DNA of 64,000 bases from Desulfobacterales bacterium (lineage in GTDB: Bacteria; Desulfobacterota; Desulfobacteria; Desulfobacterales; Desulfosarcinaceae): positions 62,001 through 126,000 of the forward strand of contig JACRDD010000007.1 of the NCBI GenBank assembly GCA_016218685.1, read 5' to 3'. Under the pieces are notes generated by a model that was given only the letters and a program-made list of their open reading frames with translations, was not told the DNA's origin and did no database searches. Below, in pieces: positions 52,389 to 60,608 of this stretch (its first letter is position 1; each line of letters begins with the position of its first letter). Both the position numbers and the translations under genes were made by a program.

Positions 52389-53821
52389 CACTGCGGGCTG
52401 CCATCGTGCAGAAACTGTTCGGGACCGAGATCGAACGCCAGGTTGCTGAGCGCCTGCCAGCGGCGGTGGGGCTGCAACTGGACCAGGTGGGCTGGCGGCG
52501 CCTGACGGGAGCGCCCACGCGCGAGCTGCCCATGATGGATCACGGGCGGGCCGTGGAAGTGGCTTACTGGCTGTGGAAGACCAACCCGCTGGCCAATTGG
52601 ATCGTGGAAGTGGTGGTGGCTTTTGCCTGCGCCAAGGGCTTTCCGGTGACCTGCAAGAACGAGGCGGTCAAGGCGCTGCTGGAAGAGTTCTGGTACGACC
52701 CGGTCAACCGCATGGACATGCACTGGGAAAGCTTCATCCGCGAGCTGGGAATCTACGGCGAGCAGCTCTGGCCGATCGCCGTGGCCGAGCAGACCGGACG
52801 CGTGCGCCTGGGCTACATCGACCCGGCCTACATCAACGAGGTGTTCGCCGACCCGCACAACGTCAAGATCAAGATCGGCGTGACCGTGGGGGGCAACAAC
52901 GCCGAGCAGCCGCGGCGCCTGGCAGTGGTGCTGGATGAGGACAACGAGGAGTTTTTGTCCGAGGAGGGCCGGCGGCTGCGTGAGACCTTTACGGACGGGC
53001 AGTGCTTTTTCTTTACGATCAACGCTTTGACCAACGAGATGCGCGGCACTTCGGACCTTTTCGGGATCGCCGACCACCTGGACAACTACGAGCAGTTTTT
53101 GTTCGATGCCGGGGAAAAGCACGCGCGCTTCAACTCGTTTTTCTATGACATCACGGTCGCCGGTGCCGACGAAAAGAAGCTGGCGACCGAGCGCGCCAAC
53201 TACGAGCCGCCCAAGAACGGCGGGGCCTTCATCCACAACGAGAAGGTGACCGCGGAGGCGGTGAACCCGGATTTTAAGAGCGACGATACGGCCGCCGGGG
53301 CGCGCCTGGCGCGCAACCATATCCTGGGCTCCAAGGGGCTGCCCGAGCACTGGTTCGGCGGCGGCGGGGACGTCAACCGCGCCACGGCTTCGGAGATGGA
53401 TATCGTGGCGCGCAAGATGATCGCCAGCCGCCAGGAGAAGACCAAGAACATGCTGGAGGTGATGATCGATTACGTCATCGCCCGCGCGGTGGCGGCGCGC
53501 TACCTGACCGGCGTGCCCGAAGATGAACTGTACGCTTATGAGGTGCAGACGCCGGAAGTGACCGACAAGGATGTCGCCAAGCTCTCCACGGCCCTGGTGC
53601 AGACGGCCAATGCCCTGGTGGCGGCCGAGACGCAAGGCTGGATCGAAAAGGATGAGGCGGCCAAGGCGTTCGCCTTTTTCCTGGCCACCATCGGCTACGA
53701 GTATGATCCGAAGGATATGGAGCCGCCGGCGCCGGAGTACGAGGATTATAAGAAGAACGCAACGCCTAAGCCGGGCAAGGAAAAGGTGCAGCCCGGGAAG
53801 CAGGAGGCGCCCAATGCATAA
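52385..53821 (+). CDS. Phage portal protein
   Basis: A 478-residue portal. Typical features are LWKTNPLANWIVEVVVAFAC, HWESFIRELGIYGEQLWPIA, RGTSDLFGIADHLDNYEQFL and GLPEHWFGGGGDVNRATASE. The C-terminal 40 residues are Pro/Lys-rich. It is not the DUF935 portal of Mu itself, so the head module differs from classical Mu. It forms the DNA entry ring of the capsid. Overlaps its neighbours by four and eight bases. Confidence 0.9.
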   Translation: MTLRAAIVQKLFGTEIERQVAERLPAAVGLQLDQVGWRRLTGAPTRELPMMDHGRAVEVAYWLWKTNPLANWIVEVVVAFACAKGFPVTCKNEAVKALLEEFWYDPVNRMDMHWESFIRELGIYGEQLWPIAVAEQTGRVRLGYIDPAYINEVFADPHNVKIKIGVTVGGNNAEQPRRLAVVLDEDNEEFLSEEGRRLRETFTDGQCFFFTINALTNEMRGTSDLFGIADHLDNYEQFLFDAGEKHARFNSFFYDITVAGADEKKLATERANYEPPKNGGAFIHNEKVTAEAVNPDFKSDDTAAGARLARNHILGSKGLPEHWFGGGGDVNRATASEMDIVARKMIASRQEKTKNMLEVMIDYVIARAVAARYLTGVPEDELYAYEVQTPEVTDKDVAKLSTALVQTANALVAAETQGWIEKDEAAKAFAFFLATIGYEYDPKDMEPPAPEYEDYKKNATPKPGKEKVQPGKQEAPNA

Positions 53822-54035
53822 GCCCTGCCCGCTTTGCGGCGCCGAGAGCATCAAAGTCATTTACTACGGCCTGCCGCACCGGTTTTGTGAGGACGAGGAT
53901 TGCAACTGCCTGTTCGGCTTTTGGTCCGACTGGACGCAATGGCTGCCCTTCAACGGGTACTTCTATGTCTACAAGGGCGCCTATCTGCCGGCCTTGTGGG
54001 ATTGGCTGATGGGCGGCTGGGAGGGGTGCGCATGA
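53814..54035 (+). CDS. Small zinc-finger-like phage protein
   Basis: A 73-residue protein with CPLCGAESIKVIYYG and CEDEDCNCLF, a four- to five-cysteine zinc site, and a very aromatic C-terminus (SDWTQWLPFNGYFYVYKGAY). Overlaps portal and head morphogenesis genes. Conserved position suggests a head assembly accessory. No family recognised. Confidence 0.65.
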   Translation: MHKPCPLCGAESIKVIYYGLPHRFCEDEDCNCLFGFWSDWTQWLPFNGYFYVYKGAYLPALWDWLMGGWEGCA

Positions 54036-54880
54036 CCACCGTCACCGCAGAAATCAAACGCATTTTGAAAGCCAAGCAGACCGGGGAACTTTCCGGGCAG
54101 GCGGCGCTGCGGGAGATGATGGTGGACGTGCGCAAGCAGATCGTGGGCGAACTTTCGACCCTGGGGGGCGAGAGCTACACGGCGGCCATGCTGCGGGCGA
54201 ATCTGGCGAGCATCGAGCGCTATCTGTCGGCCTTCGAATCGACGGGCGGGCGGGAGATGTCGGCGCTGCTGGACGCGGCCTGGGAGGCCGGGGCGGACCT
54301 GGTGCCGGCAGCCATGCGCCAGGGCGGGCTGTTCGTCTCCTTCGGGCACATTCCAGGGCCGATCCTTTCAACCCTGAAAGACTTTGCGGCCCATCGCATC
54401 ACGGGGCTGACGGCCGATGCCTTCAACAAGATCCGCGGCGAGCTGACCCTGGGCATCCTGGGGCAAAAGACGCCCCACCAGGTGATCCAGGCCATCGCGG
54501 GCAGCCTGGACAAGCCGGGGATTTTCCATTCGCTGACGGCGCGGGCCGAAGTTATTGCCAAGGTGGAGATGGGCCGGGCCTACAGCACGGCCACGGTGGA
54601 GGGGCTCAAGGTGGCGTCCGCAAGCGTGCCCGAGATGCAAAAGGAGTGGTGGCATGCCGGGCATCCGAAGATGCCGCGCGTGACCCACGTGCGCCTGAAC
54701 GGGCAGCGCCGGCCGGTGGACCAGCCGTTCGTGTGGGGCGGGCTGATCATCGATTACCCGCGGGCGCCGACCTCGCCGCCCCAGGAGGTGATTCATTGCG
54801 CCTGCGAAGTGGTGCCGTGGCATCCGAGTTGGGAAAAGTCGGGGGCCGGATCGGGCAGGCTGGCGGCGGCCTCAGGCTGA
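54032..54880 (+). CDS. Phage head morphogenesis protein (Mu F-like minor capsid)
   Basis: A 282-residue protein with the phage Mu F-type domain. The N-terminal half is helical (SALLDAAWEAGADLVPAAMR). The C-terminal part has RAEVIAKVEMGRAYSTATVE, WWHAGHPKMPRVTHVRLNGQ and VIHCACEVVPW, the signature of head morphogenesis proteins. It probably acts with the portal in capsid initiation. Overlaps the upstream gene by four bases. A hairpin and 157-bp gap follow before the next gene. Confidence 0.88.
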   Translation: MTTVTAEIKRILKAKQTGELSGQAALREMMVDVRKQIVGELSTLGGESYTAAMLRANLASIERYLSAFESTGGREMSALLDAAWEAGADLVPAAMRQGGLFVSFGHIPGPILSTLKDFAAHRITGLTADAFNKIRGELTLGILGQKTPHQVIQAIAGSLDKPGIFHSLTARAEVIAKVEMGRAYSTATVEGLKVASASVPEMQKEWWHAGHPKMPRVTHVRLNGQRRPVDQPFVWGGLIIDYPRAPTSPPQEVIHCACEVVPWHPSWEKSGAGSGRLAAASG

Positions 54881-54889
54881 AAAGGGGCC

Positions 54890-54910
54890 AAAACGCATTA
54901 GAGGCGTTTT
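54890..54910. repeat. Hairpin after the head morphogenesis gene
   Basis: AAAACGC, seven bases and GCGTTTT form a stem flanked on both sides by GGGGCC, in the 157-bp gap 54881-55037. The T-run is short, so it is at best a weak terminator or an RNA-processing site ahead of the capsid genes. Confidence 0.5.
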
Positions 54911-55037
54911 AAGGGGCCTAAAAGGCAAAAGAGGGTAGGCAAGGACCGGGAGCGATTGACAGCCCCGTTATAAACCACGCTGACACGGCTGGCGACGATT
55001 TTAGGGGCCGGCCGGTAGCGAGAAAAAGGAGCACATC

Positions 55038-55322
55038 ATGGCGAGCAAGGAAAACGACAAGAGCACAGAGGCCCAGAACCCGGATTTGAACCCGGCCAAG
55101 GGAAAGCCCGACGCGGCCAAATTCGATGCCAAATGGCTGACCGGCAAGACCTACCGGACCACCCAGGCCAAAAAGCAGAAAGACGAGGCCGGCAAGGAGA
55201 TCACGGTGCGCGTGCCGGTCGAGCGGCCCCTGACCCAGGGCGATCTGCTGGACTGGCAGATCATCGGCGCCCAGGTGGTGCTGGTGACCAAGGACGGCCG
55301 CAAGTACCGGATGCCGAAATAA
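55038..55322 (+). CDS. Small head-module protein, unknown
   Basis: A 94-residue basic, charged protein (NPAKGKPDAAKFDAKWLTGK, ERPLTQGDLLDWQIIGAQVV). It sits directly before the protease-capsid gene, 16 bp apart, with AAAGGAG ahead of its ATG. Its position suggests a capsid accessory. No family recognised. Confidence 0.68.
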   Translation: MASKENDKSTEAQNPDLNPAKGKPDAAKFDAKWLTGKTYRTTQAKKQKDEAGKEITVRVPVERPLTQGDLLDWQIIGAQVVLVTKDGRKYRMPK

Positions 55323-55338
55323 GGGGGAGCTGCAAGCC

Positions 55339-57432
55339 ATGACGATGCCGAGTGTAGAAACGATGCGCGCCGCTGCCAAGATCATGTCGGTGGTGAATGA
55401 TCCGGCCGATGCGGCCTCCGGGGTAACCGGCTACAAGTGGCGGGTGCAGGTGGTCGAGTACGGCCTGGGTAAAGACGGCCGCATCAATTGGCCCCAGGCG
55501 CCGCTGGTGGCGGCCCTGCCCCTTTACGACGGGGCGCGGGTGTTCGCCCTGGCCGAGAGTCAGCACCAGTCCGGACAGAAGCAGTTCGGCAAGAGTGTGC
55601 GCGAGATCGTGGGCTGGCTCAAGGACCCGGTGGACACGGGCACCGGCATCGAGGCCGATTTTTATATCCTCAAATCGGCGCAATGGCTGCGCGATGCCCT
55701 AGTGGACAGTCACGAGCGGGGCAACCCCACGCTGCTGGGCCTGTCGCATGACGTGACGGCACGGGCGACCACCAAGATGGTGGGCGGCAAAAAGGTCAAG
55801 GAGCCGGTGACGATCACCGGCGTGGAGGTGGATGTGGTCTATGCGCCCACCAATAACGGACAATTTCTACGCATGGCCGCGGCAGCGGCCGACCCAAACG
55901 AGGAGACGCAGATGAAAGAAAAACTGTTGGCCGCGCTGCAAAAAGCCCGGCCGGACGAATTCGCCAAGATCAATCAGGAGACCGTCACCGAAGATGAGCT
56001 GATCGCCCTGCTGGCCGCGGCGGCCGTCAAAGACGCCGGTGCCACGGACAATGCCGAGGCGCTGACGGCGGCGGTGGTCGCGGGCCTGAAAAAGGTCATC
56101 GTCATCGGCGGCCAAAGCGACGAGCTGCGCCAGGTGAAGCTGATGGCGGCCAACATGCTGCTGGACCGCGAGCTTTTGGCCAGCAAGCTGCCCGAGGTGG
56201 CCCAGGTAAAGCTGCGCAAACGCTTTGCCGACCAGGTGATCACGGCCGAGCAGCTCACGGCGGCGATCAAGGAAGAAAAAGAGATGATCGACGCCCTGAC
56301 CGGTTCGGGCAATTTGACCGGCGCCGGCGGCGTGCGCGTGGTGCGCGACAGCCAGGAAAAGCTCCAGGCGGCCTGCGACCGGCTGTTTGCCGTGCCGGTT
56401 TCCGATGCGCTCAAGGACATCGTTCCCTTTAAATCGCTGCGCGCGGCTTACGTGGAGATCACGGGCGATACCGAGGTGCGCGGCTATGCCGAGCCGGGCC
56501 AGTCCCAGCGCCTGGTGGCAGCCTATGGCACGGCGACCTTTGCCTTTGTGCTGGGAAACACGCTCTACCGGCGCATGGTGGCCGATTACAAGGAGATCGG
56601 CGACTATGGCGTATCGCGCATCGTGGGACCGAACATCCGCAACGCGCGCGATTTCCGCACCATGGAGTCGGTGCGCATCGGTTACTACGGCGATCTGCCC
56701 GATGTTGCCACCGAGCAGGAGGCCTTTCCCGAGCTGGCCGAACTGTCCGACGAAAAGATCGAGTACGCCCTGAACCAGAAGGGCGGGCTGATCACCATCA
56801 CGCGCAAGATGATCATCAACGACGATATGCGCGCAGTGCAAAAGATCATCAGCCGCCTGCCGCGGGCCGCCCGGCGCACGTTGGCCAAACGCTGCTGGAA
56901 CAAGTTTATCGCCAACGCCAACTACAAGGGCGACGATGTGGCGGTGTTCCATGCCGATCACGGGAACCTGGGCTCCACGGCCTACGGTATCACCAGCGCC
57001 CTGGCGGCCAAAACGGCCATGGCCCAGCAGACCGAGCCGGACAGCGGCGAGCGCCTCATGCTGCGCCCGGTGACGGTGGTCTATCCCAGCGAGCTGTTCG
57101 GCATCGTCAAGAACGTCAACGAGTTCCGGCCCCAGGCGGTGACGATCGACAACGGAAACTCCATGTTCGGATTCTTTCAGCCGGCTGGCATGATCGAACT
57201 GCCCTTCATGACGGACGCCACGGACTGGATGATGTTTGCCGACCCGAACGAGTGCGAGATCCTGGAACTGGCCTTCCTCAACGGCCAGCAGGAGCCGGAG
57301 ATGTTCGTGGCCGATCAGCCGGCAGTGGGCCAGATGTTCACCAACGACCGCATCCAGTACAAGATGCGCCACGAGTACGAGTGTGAAATCGCCGACTTCC
57401 GCGGGGCTTACAAGGCGGTGGTGGTGGGGTAG
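55339..57432 (+). CDS. Prohead protease - scaffold - major capsid fusion
   Basis: A 697-residue polyprotein. Residues 1-185 look like an S78-type prohead protease: candidate triad H76 (ESQHQSG), S136 (LLGLSHDV) and E163 (TGVEVDVVYAP, the usual EVSxVxxP region). Residues about 190-345 are helical and charged, as in scaffolds (MKEKLLAALQKARPDEFAKI). Residues 345-697 are an HK97-fold capsid: FKSLRAAYVEITGDTEVRGY, KGGLITITRKMIINDDMRAV and RRTLAKRCWNKFIANANY. Most Mu-like phages encode these as separate genes. Self-cleavage would release the mature capsid subunit. Confidence 0.87.
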   Translation: MTMPSVETMRAAAKIMSVVNDPADAASGVTGYKWRVQVVEYGLGKDGRINWPQAPLVAALPLYDGARVFALAESQHQSGQKQFGKSVREIVGWLKDPVDTGTGIEADFYILKSAQWLRDALVDSHERGNPTLLGLSHDVTARATTKMVGGKKVKEPVTITGVEVDVVYAPTNNGQFLRMAAAAADPNEETQMKEKLLAALQKARPDEFAKINQETVTEDELIALLAAAAVKDAGATDNAEALTAAVVAGLKKVIVIGGQSDELRQVKLMAANMLLDRELLASKLPEVAQVKLRKRFADQVITAEQLTAAIKEEKEMIDALTGSGNLTGAGGVRVVRDSQEKLQAACDRLFAVPVSDALKDIVPFKSLRAAYVEITGDTEVRGYAEPGQSQRLVAAYGTATFAFVLGNTLYRRMVADYKEIGDYGVSRIVGPNIRNARDFRTMESVRIGYYGDLPDVATEQEAFPELAELSDEKIEYALNQKGGLITITRKMIINDDMRAVQKIISRLPRAARRTLAKRCWNKFIANANYKGDDVAVFHADHGNLGSTAYGITSALAAKTAMAQQTEPDSGERLMLRPVTVVYPSELFGIVKNVNEFRPQAVTIDNGNSMFGFFQPAGMIELPFMTDATDWMMFADPNECEILELAFLNGQQEPEMFVADQPAVGQMFTNDRIQYKMRHEYECEIADFRGAYKAVVVG

Positions 57433-57533
57433 TTCGATAGAACGCAAAGGGGCCTGACCCATACGCGATAGAGGGGCCCGGTGCGCAACGGCCGGCCCCG
57501 CTTTCAAAACCAAAATTGACGGAGAAACGAGCA

Positions 57534-58577
57534 ATGAGAACGAAACGCTTATCGATCATCCTGATCCTGATGGTTTTCCTTCTGTCCCTGGCGGCTCCCG
57601 GCGCCTGGGCCTATAGCACCAAATACAAGCTGATGGGCTTTTCCGGCACGGCCGGCGAAGTGCTGACGACCGGCACCGTGGTGTGCATCGCCGATGCAGA
57701 CGGCCTGATCTACAAGGCCGACGCCAACGACGCCACGCGTCAGCCGGCGGTGGGCGTGGTGGGTTTGCAGGCGCGGGCCATCGGCGACAAGGTGGAGGTC
57801 ATCACCCACGGCATTTTCCGGGGCTGGACCACACTGAGCGAAGGGGCCAGCGGTTATCTGTCCGAAACGGCGGGCGCGATTACGCAGACGTCGCCGACCT
57901 ATAGCCAGAAGATCGGAGTTGCGATCAGCACCACGGAGTATCTGATCAACTGCCAGGAGTATATCGACACCTCGGCCCTGACGGCGCTGGGCGTGTTGTC
58001 CGGGGCGACGCCGATCATCCTGGAAGGCGCCACGCCGGATGCCTTTGAGTCCACGATCGCGACCGAGGACCCCACGGCGGACAACACCATCACCGTGCCG
58101 AATTATTCGGGCGCGGTGCCGCTGGTGATCGCCCAGGGCTACACCCAGACCAGCAATGGAGATGCCAGCGCCCTGGATGTCACCGGATCGTCCATCACTC
58201 TGGCCGACGGCTGGTTCGCTGAAGGCAAAACGCTCAAGTACACCCTGGGCGGCACGGTGACGGGGGCCAACGGCGCGGTCAGCGTGATCCTGTACCTGGA
58301 AGACGGCGCGGTGATGACGCTGACCAGTGCGGACGGCGCGGCCGGCGACTGGACGGCGGAATTTACGGTGGTGGCGGTGTCGGCCACGGCCCAGCGCATT
58401 ATCGGTGTGCTGCGGGCCGAGGGCGGTGCCGAAGTGATCACCGATTATGCCACGGACAACACGGCCATCGGCGCTGCCGGCACCATTCCGGTAAAGGCCC
58501 AGATCAACCTGGCCAATGCTGCTGATGTGATCACCAACGAGTATGTGCGGATCGAGGCCTGGAGCAAGGCGGACTAG
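57534..58577 (+). CDS. Capsid decoration-like protein with a Sec signal peptide
   Basis: A 347-residue beta-rich protein. Residues 30-130 resemble small decoration proteins of the DUF2190 type (GTVVCIADADGLIYKADAND, PAVGVVGLQARAIGDKVEVI). The C-terminal half is Thr/Ala/Gly-rich with alternating hydrophobics. The N-terminus is a clear signal peptide (LSIILILMVFLLSLAAPGAW followed by AYS), very unusual for a head protein. GGAG lies upstream of the ATG at 57534. It follows the capsid gene by 101 bp and is followed by a terminator. Confidence 0.8.
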   Translation: MRTKRLSIILILMVFLLSLAAPGAWAYSTKYKLMGFSGTAGEVLTTGTVVCIADADGLIYKADANDATRQPAVGVVGLQARAIGDKVEVITHGIFRGWTTLSEGASGYLSETAGAITQTSPTYSQKIGVAISTTEYLINCQEYIDTSALTALGVLSGATPIILEGATPDAFESTIATEDPTADNTITVPNYSGAVPLVIAQGYTQTSNGDASALDVTGSSITLADGWFAEGKTLKYTLGGTVTGANGAVSVILYLEDGAVMTLTSADGAAGDWTAEFTVVAVSATAQRIIGVLRAEGGAEVITDYATDNTAIGAAGTIPVKAQINLANAADVITNEYVRIEAWSKAD

Positions 58578-58605
58578 CCGGGGCTTTTTAAATGTGATGC
58601 CATGA

Positions 58606-58640
58606 GCGGGGGTGGTCTGAGCGGTACGCCCCCGCCTTTT
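58606..58640 (+). terminator. Probable Rho-independent terminator in the structural operon
   Basis: GCGGGGG and CCCCCGC form a stem with a 16-base loop, followed by CTTTT. It lies between the decoration-like gene and the connector gene and may reduce transcription of tail genes relative to capsid genes. Confidence 0.68.
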
Positions 58641-58656
58641 AAAGCAGGATGCAGAC

Positions 58657-59289
58657 ATGTCTCTGATCGAACTGATGCAGGCCAAAGTCAAAGACGAAAG
58701 CGGGCGGTTGACGTTCGCCGATGATCTGGCCCCGGCCGTGGAGGCGGCGTTGCTCCAGTACTCGCGCCACAAGCCGCGCGAGCTGGTCAAGGACGTGGCC
58801 GGCGACGGCACGCGCGACGTGGCCCTGCCCGGTGAGTGGGTGGAAGAGTTCTCCCAGGTGCGGCGGGTGGAGTACCCGGCGGGCGGCGTGCCCGAAACGC
58901 TGCTGTCCGGCTGGCGGATCTACCAGGCCCCGGGCGGTCCGGTGCTGCGCCTGGATGGAGAAGAGCCGGCGGCCGACGAGCTGGTGCGCGTGACGATCAC
59001 GGTGCCGCGCCTGGAAGAGGAGATCATCCGGGGCGATGTGGACGCGGTGGCGAACCTGGCGGCCTCGATCTGCTGCGACACGCTGGCCAACCTGTTCGCC
59101 AGCACCAATGACCCGACGATCAGCGCGGACGTGGTGAACTACCGCAGCAAGGCGGGAGAATACGCCAAGCGGGCGGCAGCGCTGCGAAAGCTCTACATGG
59201 ACCACATGGGCACGGACGAGGATGGCGGCGCGCCGGCGGCGATGCTGGTGGCCCCTGCCCCGCCGGTGACCGGCCGACTGACGCACTAG
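58657..59289 (+). CDS. Head-tail connector protein
   Basis: A 210-residue protein. The blocks AAVEAALLQYSRHKPRELVK, EFSQVRRVEYPAGGVPE and ADELVRVTITVP, then a long C-terminal helix (NYRSKAGEYAKRAAALRKLY), match gp6-like connector or head-completion proteins seen after the capsid gene. It would link the portal to the tail. Its start has AGGA at a suitable distance. The assignment is by pattern and position. Confidence 0.75.
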   Translation: MSLIELMQAKVKDESGRLTFADDLAPAVEAALLQYSRHKPRELVKDVAGDGTRDVALPGEWVEEFSQVRRVEYPAGGVPETLLSGWRIYQAPGGPVLRLDGEEPAADELVRVTITVPRLEEEIIRGDVDAVANLAASICCDTLANLFASTNDPTISADVVNYRSKAGEYAKRAAALRKLYMDHMGTDEDGGAPAAMLVAPAPPVTGRLTH

Positions 59290-59300
59290 GAGCGGCAACG

Positions 59301-59852
59301 ATGGATATCCGGGGACGGCTGCACATTGCCGGCGCGCTGCTGACGGGTAAAGGCCCGGCGATCGTGCGCGAAAACCAGAAGGCGGCCATGCACGAGGCGA
59401 CGCAGTACGTCTCCCGGCGCGTCAAGGAGCGCACGCCCCAGGGAGTGATGGGCGCCCAGGGCGGCCTTCTGGGAAGCATCCAGCCCGAGGTGCGCGAGAC
59501 CAAGACCACAGTGATCGGCATCGTGGGCACGGCCAACCCCTACGGCCTGGTGGTGGAAAAGGGGCGCCGGCCGGGCAAGCGCCCGCCTCCGGGTTCTGTG
59601 CTGGCCTCGGATATTGCTTCCAAGCAGCTTATCGCCCAGCAGGAAGGCCCGCTGCTGCGCTGGATCGAGGTCAAGCTGGAAAAGTCGCGCGACGAGGCGC
59701 TGAAGATCGAGCCGGCCATTCGTTTTTCCATGGCCAAGAAGGGGTTCGAAGGCAAGCACATGTTTGAAAAGACGCTGGATGAAGACTGGCCGGACATTGC
59801 CGCGATATTCGACCGGCGCGGGGTTTCGATCAAGAAAGGGCTGGAACGATGA
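59301..59852 (+). CDS. HK97 gp10-like / tail completion protein
   Basis: A 183-residue protein with HEATQYVSRRVKERTPQGVM and GIVGTANPYGLVVEKGRRPG, the pattern of HK97 gp10 family head-tail joining proteins (helix, then a beta sheet with a YA/YGxxVExGxxP motif). It ends the neck together with the next gene, which it overlaps by four bases. Confidence 0.82.
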   Translation: MDIRGRLHIAGALLTGKGPAIVRENQKAAMHEATQYVSRRVKERTPQGVMGAQGGLLGSIQPEVRETKTTVIGIVGTANPYGLVVEKGRRPGKRPPPGSVLASDIASKQLIAQQEGPLLRWIEVKLEKSRDEALKIEPAIRFSMAKKGFEGKHMFEKTLDEDWPDIAAIFDRRGVSIKKGLER

Positions 59853-60400
59853 GCGACGCGACATTCAGGGCGGCAATAAAAGCACGGCTGGAGGCCCACG
59901 GACCTGGAATGGGGCGGGTGCACGATTACGAGCGCTGGTCGGTGGATCCGGGCAAGTTCCTCTACCTCTTCCAGGACCCGGCGACCAAGAAGATCTTCGG
60001 CTGGGAGATCGTGCGCACCAAGGTGCGGGTGCAAAAAGCCACCATGGCCAAAAAGCGCATGCTCCACACCTACGTGGTGCGCGGCTACTACGGCCTGGAA
60101 GACGCCGCCCAGACCGAAAAGGCGATCAATGCCCTGGTGGATGCCCTGCTGCTGGATTTTGCGGCCGAGCCGATGGCGGGCGCCGACAACGAAAGCACGC
60201 CGACGGCGACGATCGAGACGCGGCTGTTCGGGCACGTGTTGTGCCACGCGGCCGAGATCACGCTGCCGGATCTGGGCGAGATCATCGCGCCGCCGGTCGA
60301 GGAAGACGAGACGGATCTGACGGCCGTGGGCCTGGAATATTACCTCAAACCCGGTGACGACGTGCTGGATGCCAGCGACCTGGTAACCGTCGGCACGTAA
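59849..60400 (+). CDS. Tail terminator-like protein
   Basis: A 183-residue protein. KARLEAHGPGMGRVHDYERW and TYVVRGYYGLEDAAQTEKAI resemble tail terminators that cap the tube in contractile phages. It lies between the gp10-like gene and the DUF2635/sheath genes, where a terminator is expected. Overlaps the preceding gene by four bases. Confidence 0.75.
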   Translation: MSDATFRAAIKARLEAHGPGMGRVHDYERWSVDPGKFLYLFQDPATKKIFGWEIVRTKVRVQKATMAKKRMLHTYVVRGYYGLEDAAQTEKAINALVDALLLDFAAEPMAGADNESTPTATIETRLFGHVLCHAAEITLPDLGEIIAPPVEEDETDLTAVGLEYYLKPGDDVLDASDLVTVGT

Positions 60401-60419
60401 ACGCTTAAAGGAGACAGTC

Positions 60420-60608
60420 ATGAAAGTAGTCGCAGCCAAGGGAACCAAGTGCCCGATGGAAGGCAAGCCCCGGCAGTATATCGACGATCGCGCGGGGGCG
60501 GATGTGCCGGAAACCACCTATTACCGCCGCCTGTTGGCCGACGGCTCCCTGGTGCACAAAACCACCGGCGGCGCCAAGGCCGAGGATAAGAAAGGAGCCA
60601 AATCCTGA
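60420..60608 (+). CDS. DUF2635 phage protein
   Basis: A 62-residue protein of the DUF2635 family, found in nearly every Mu-like phage right before the sheath gene: VAAKGTKCPMEGKPRQYIDD and PETTYYRRLLADGSL. The C-terminus is Lys-rich. AAAGGAG precedes the ATG. Its stop overlaps the sheath start by one base. The role is unknown. Confidence 0.88.
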   Translation: MKVVAAKGTKCPMEGKPRQYIDDRAGADVPETTYYRRLLADGSLVHKTTGGAKAEDKKGAKS

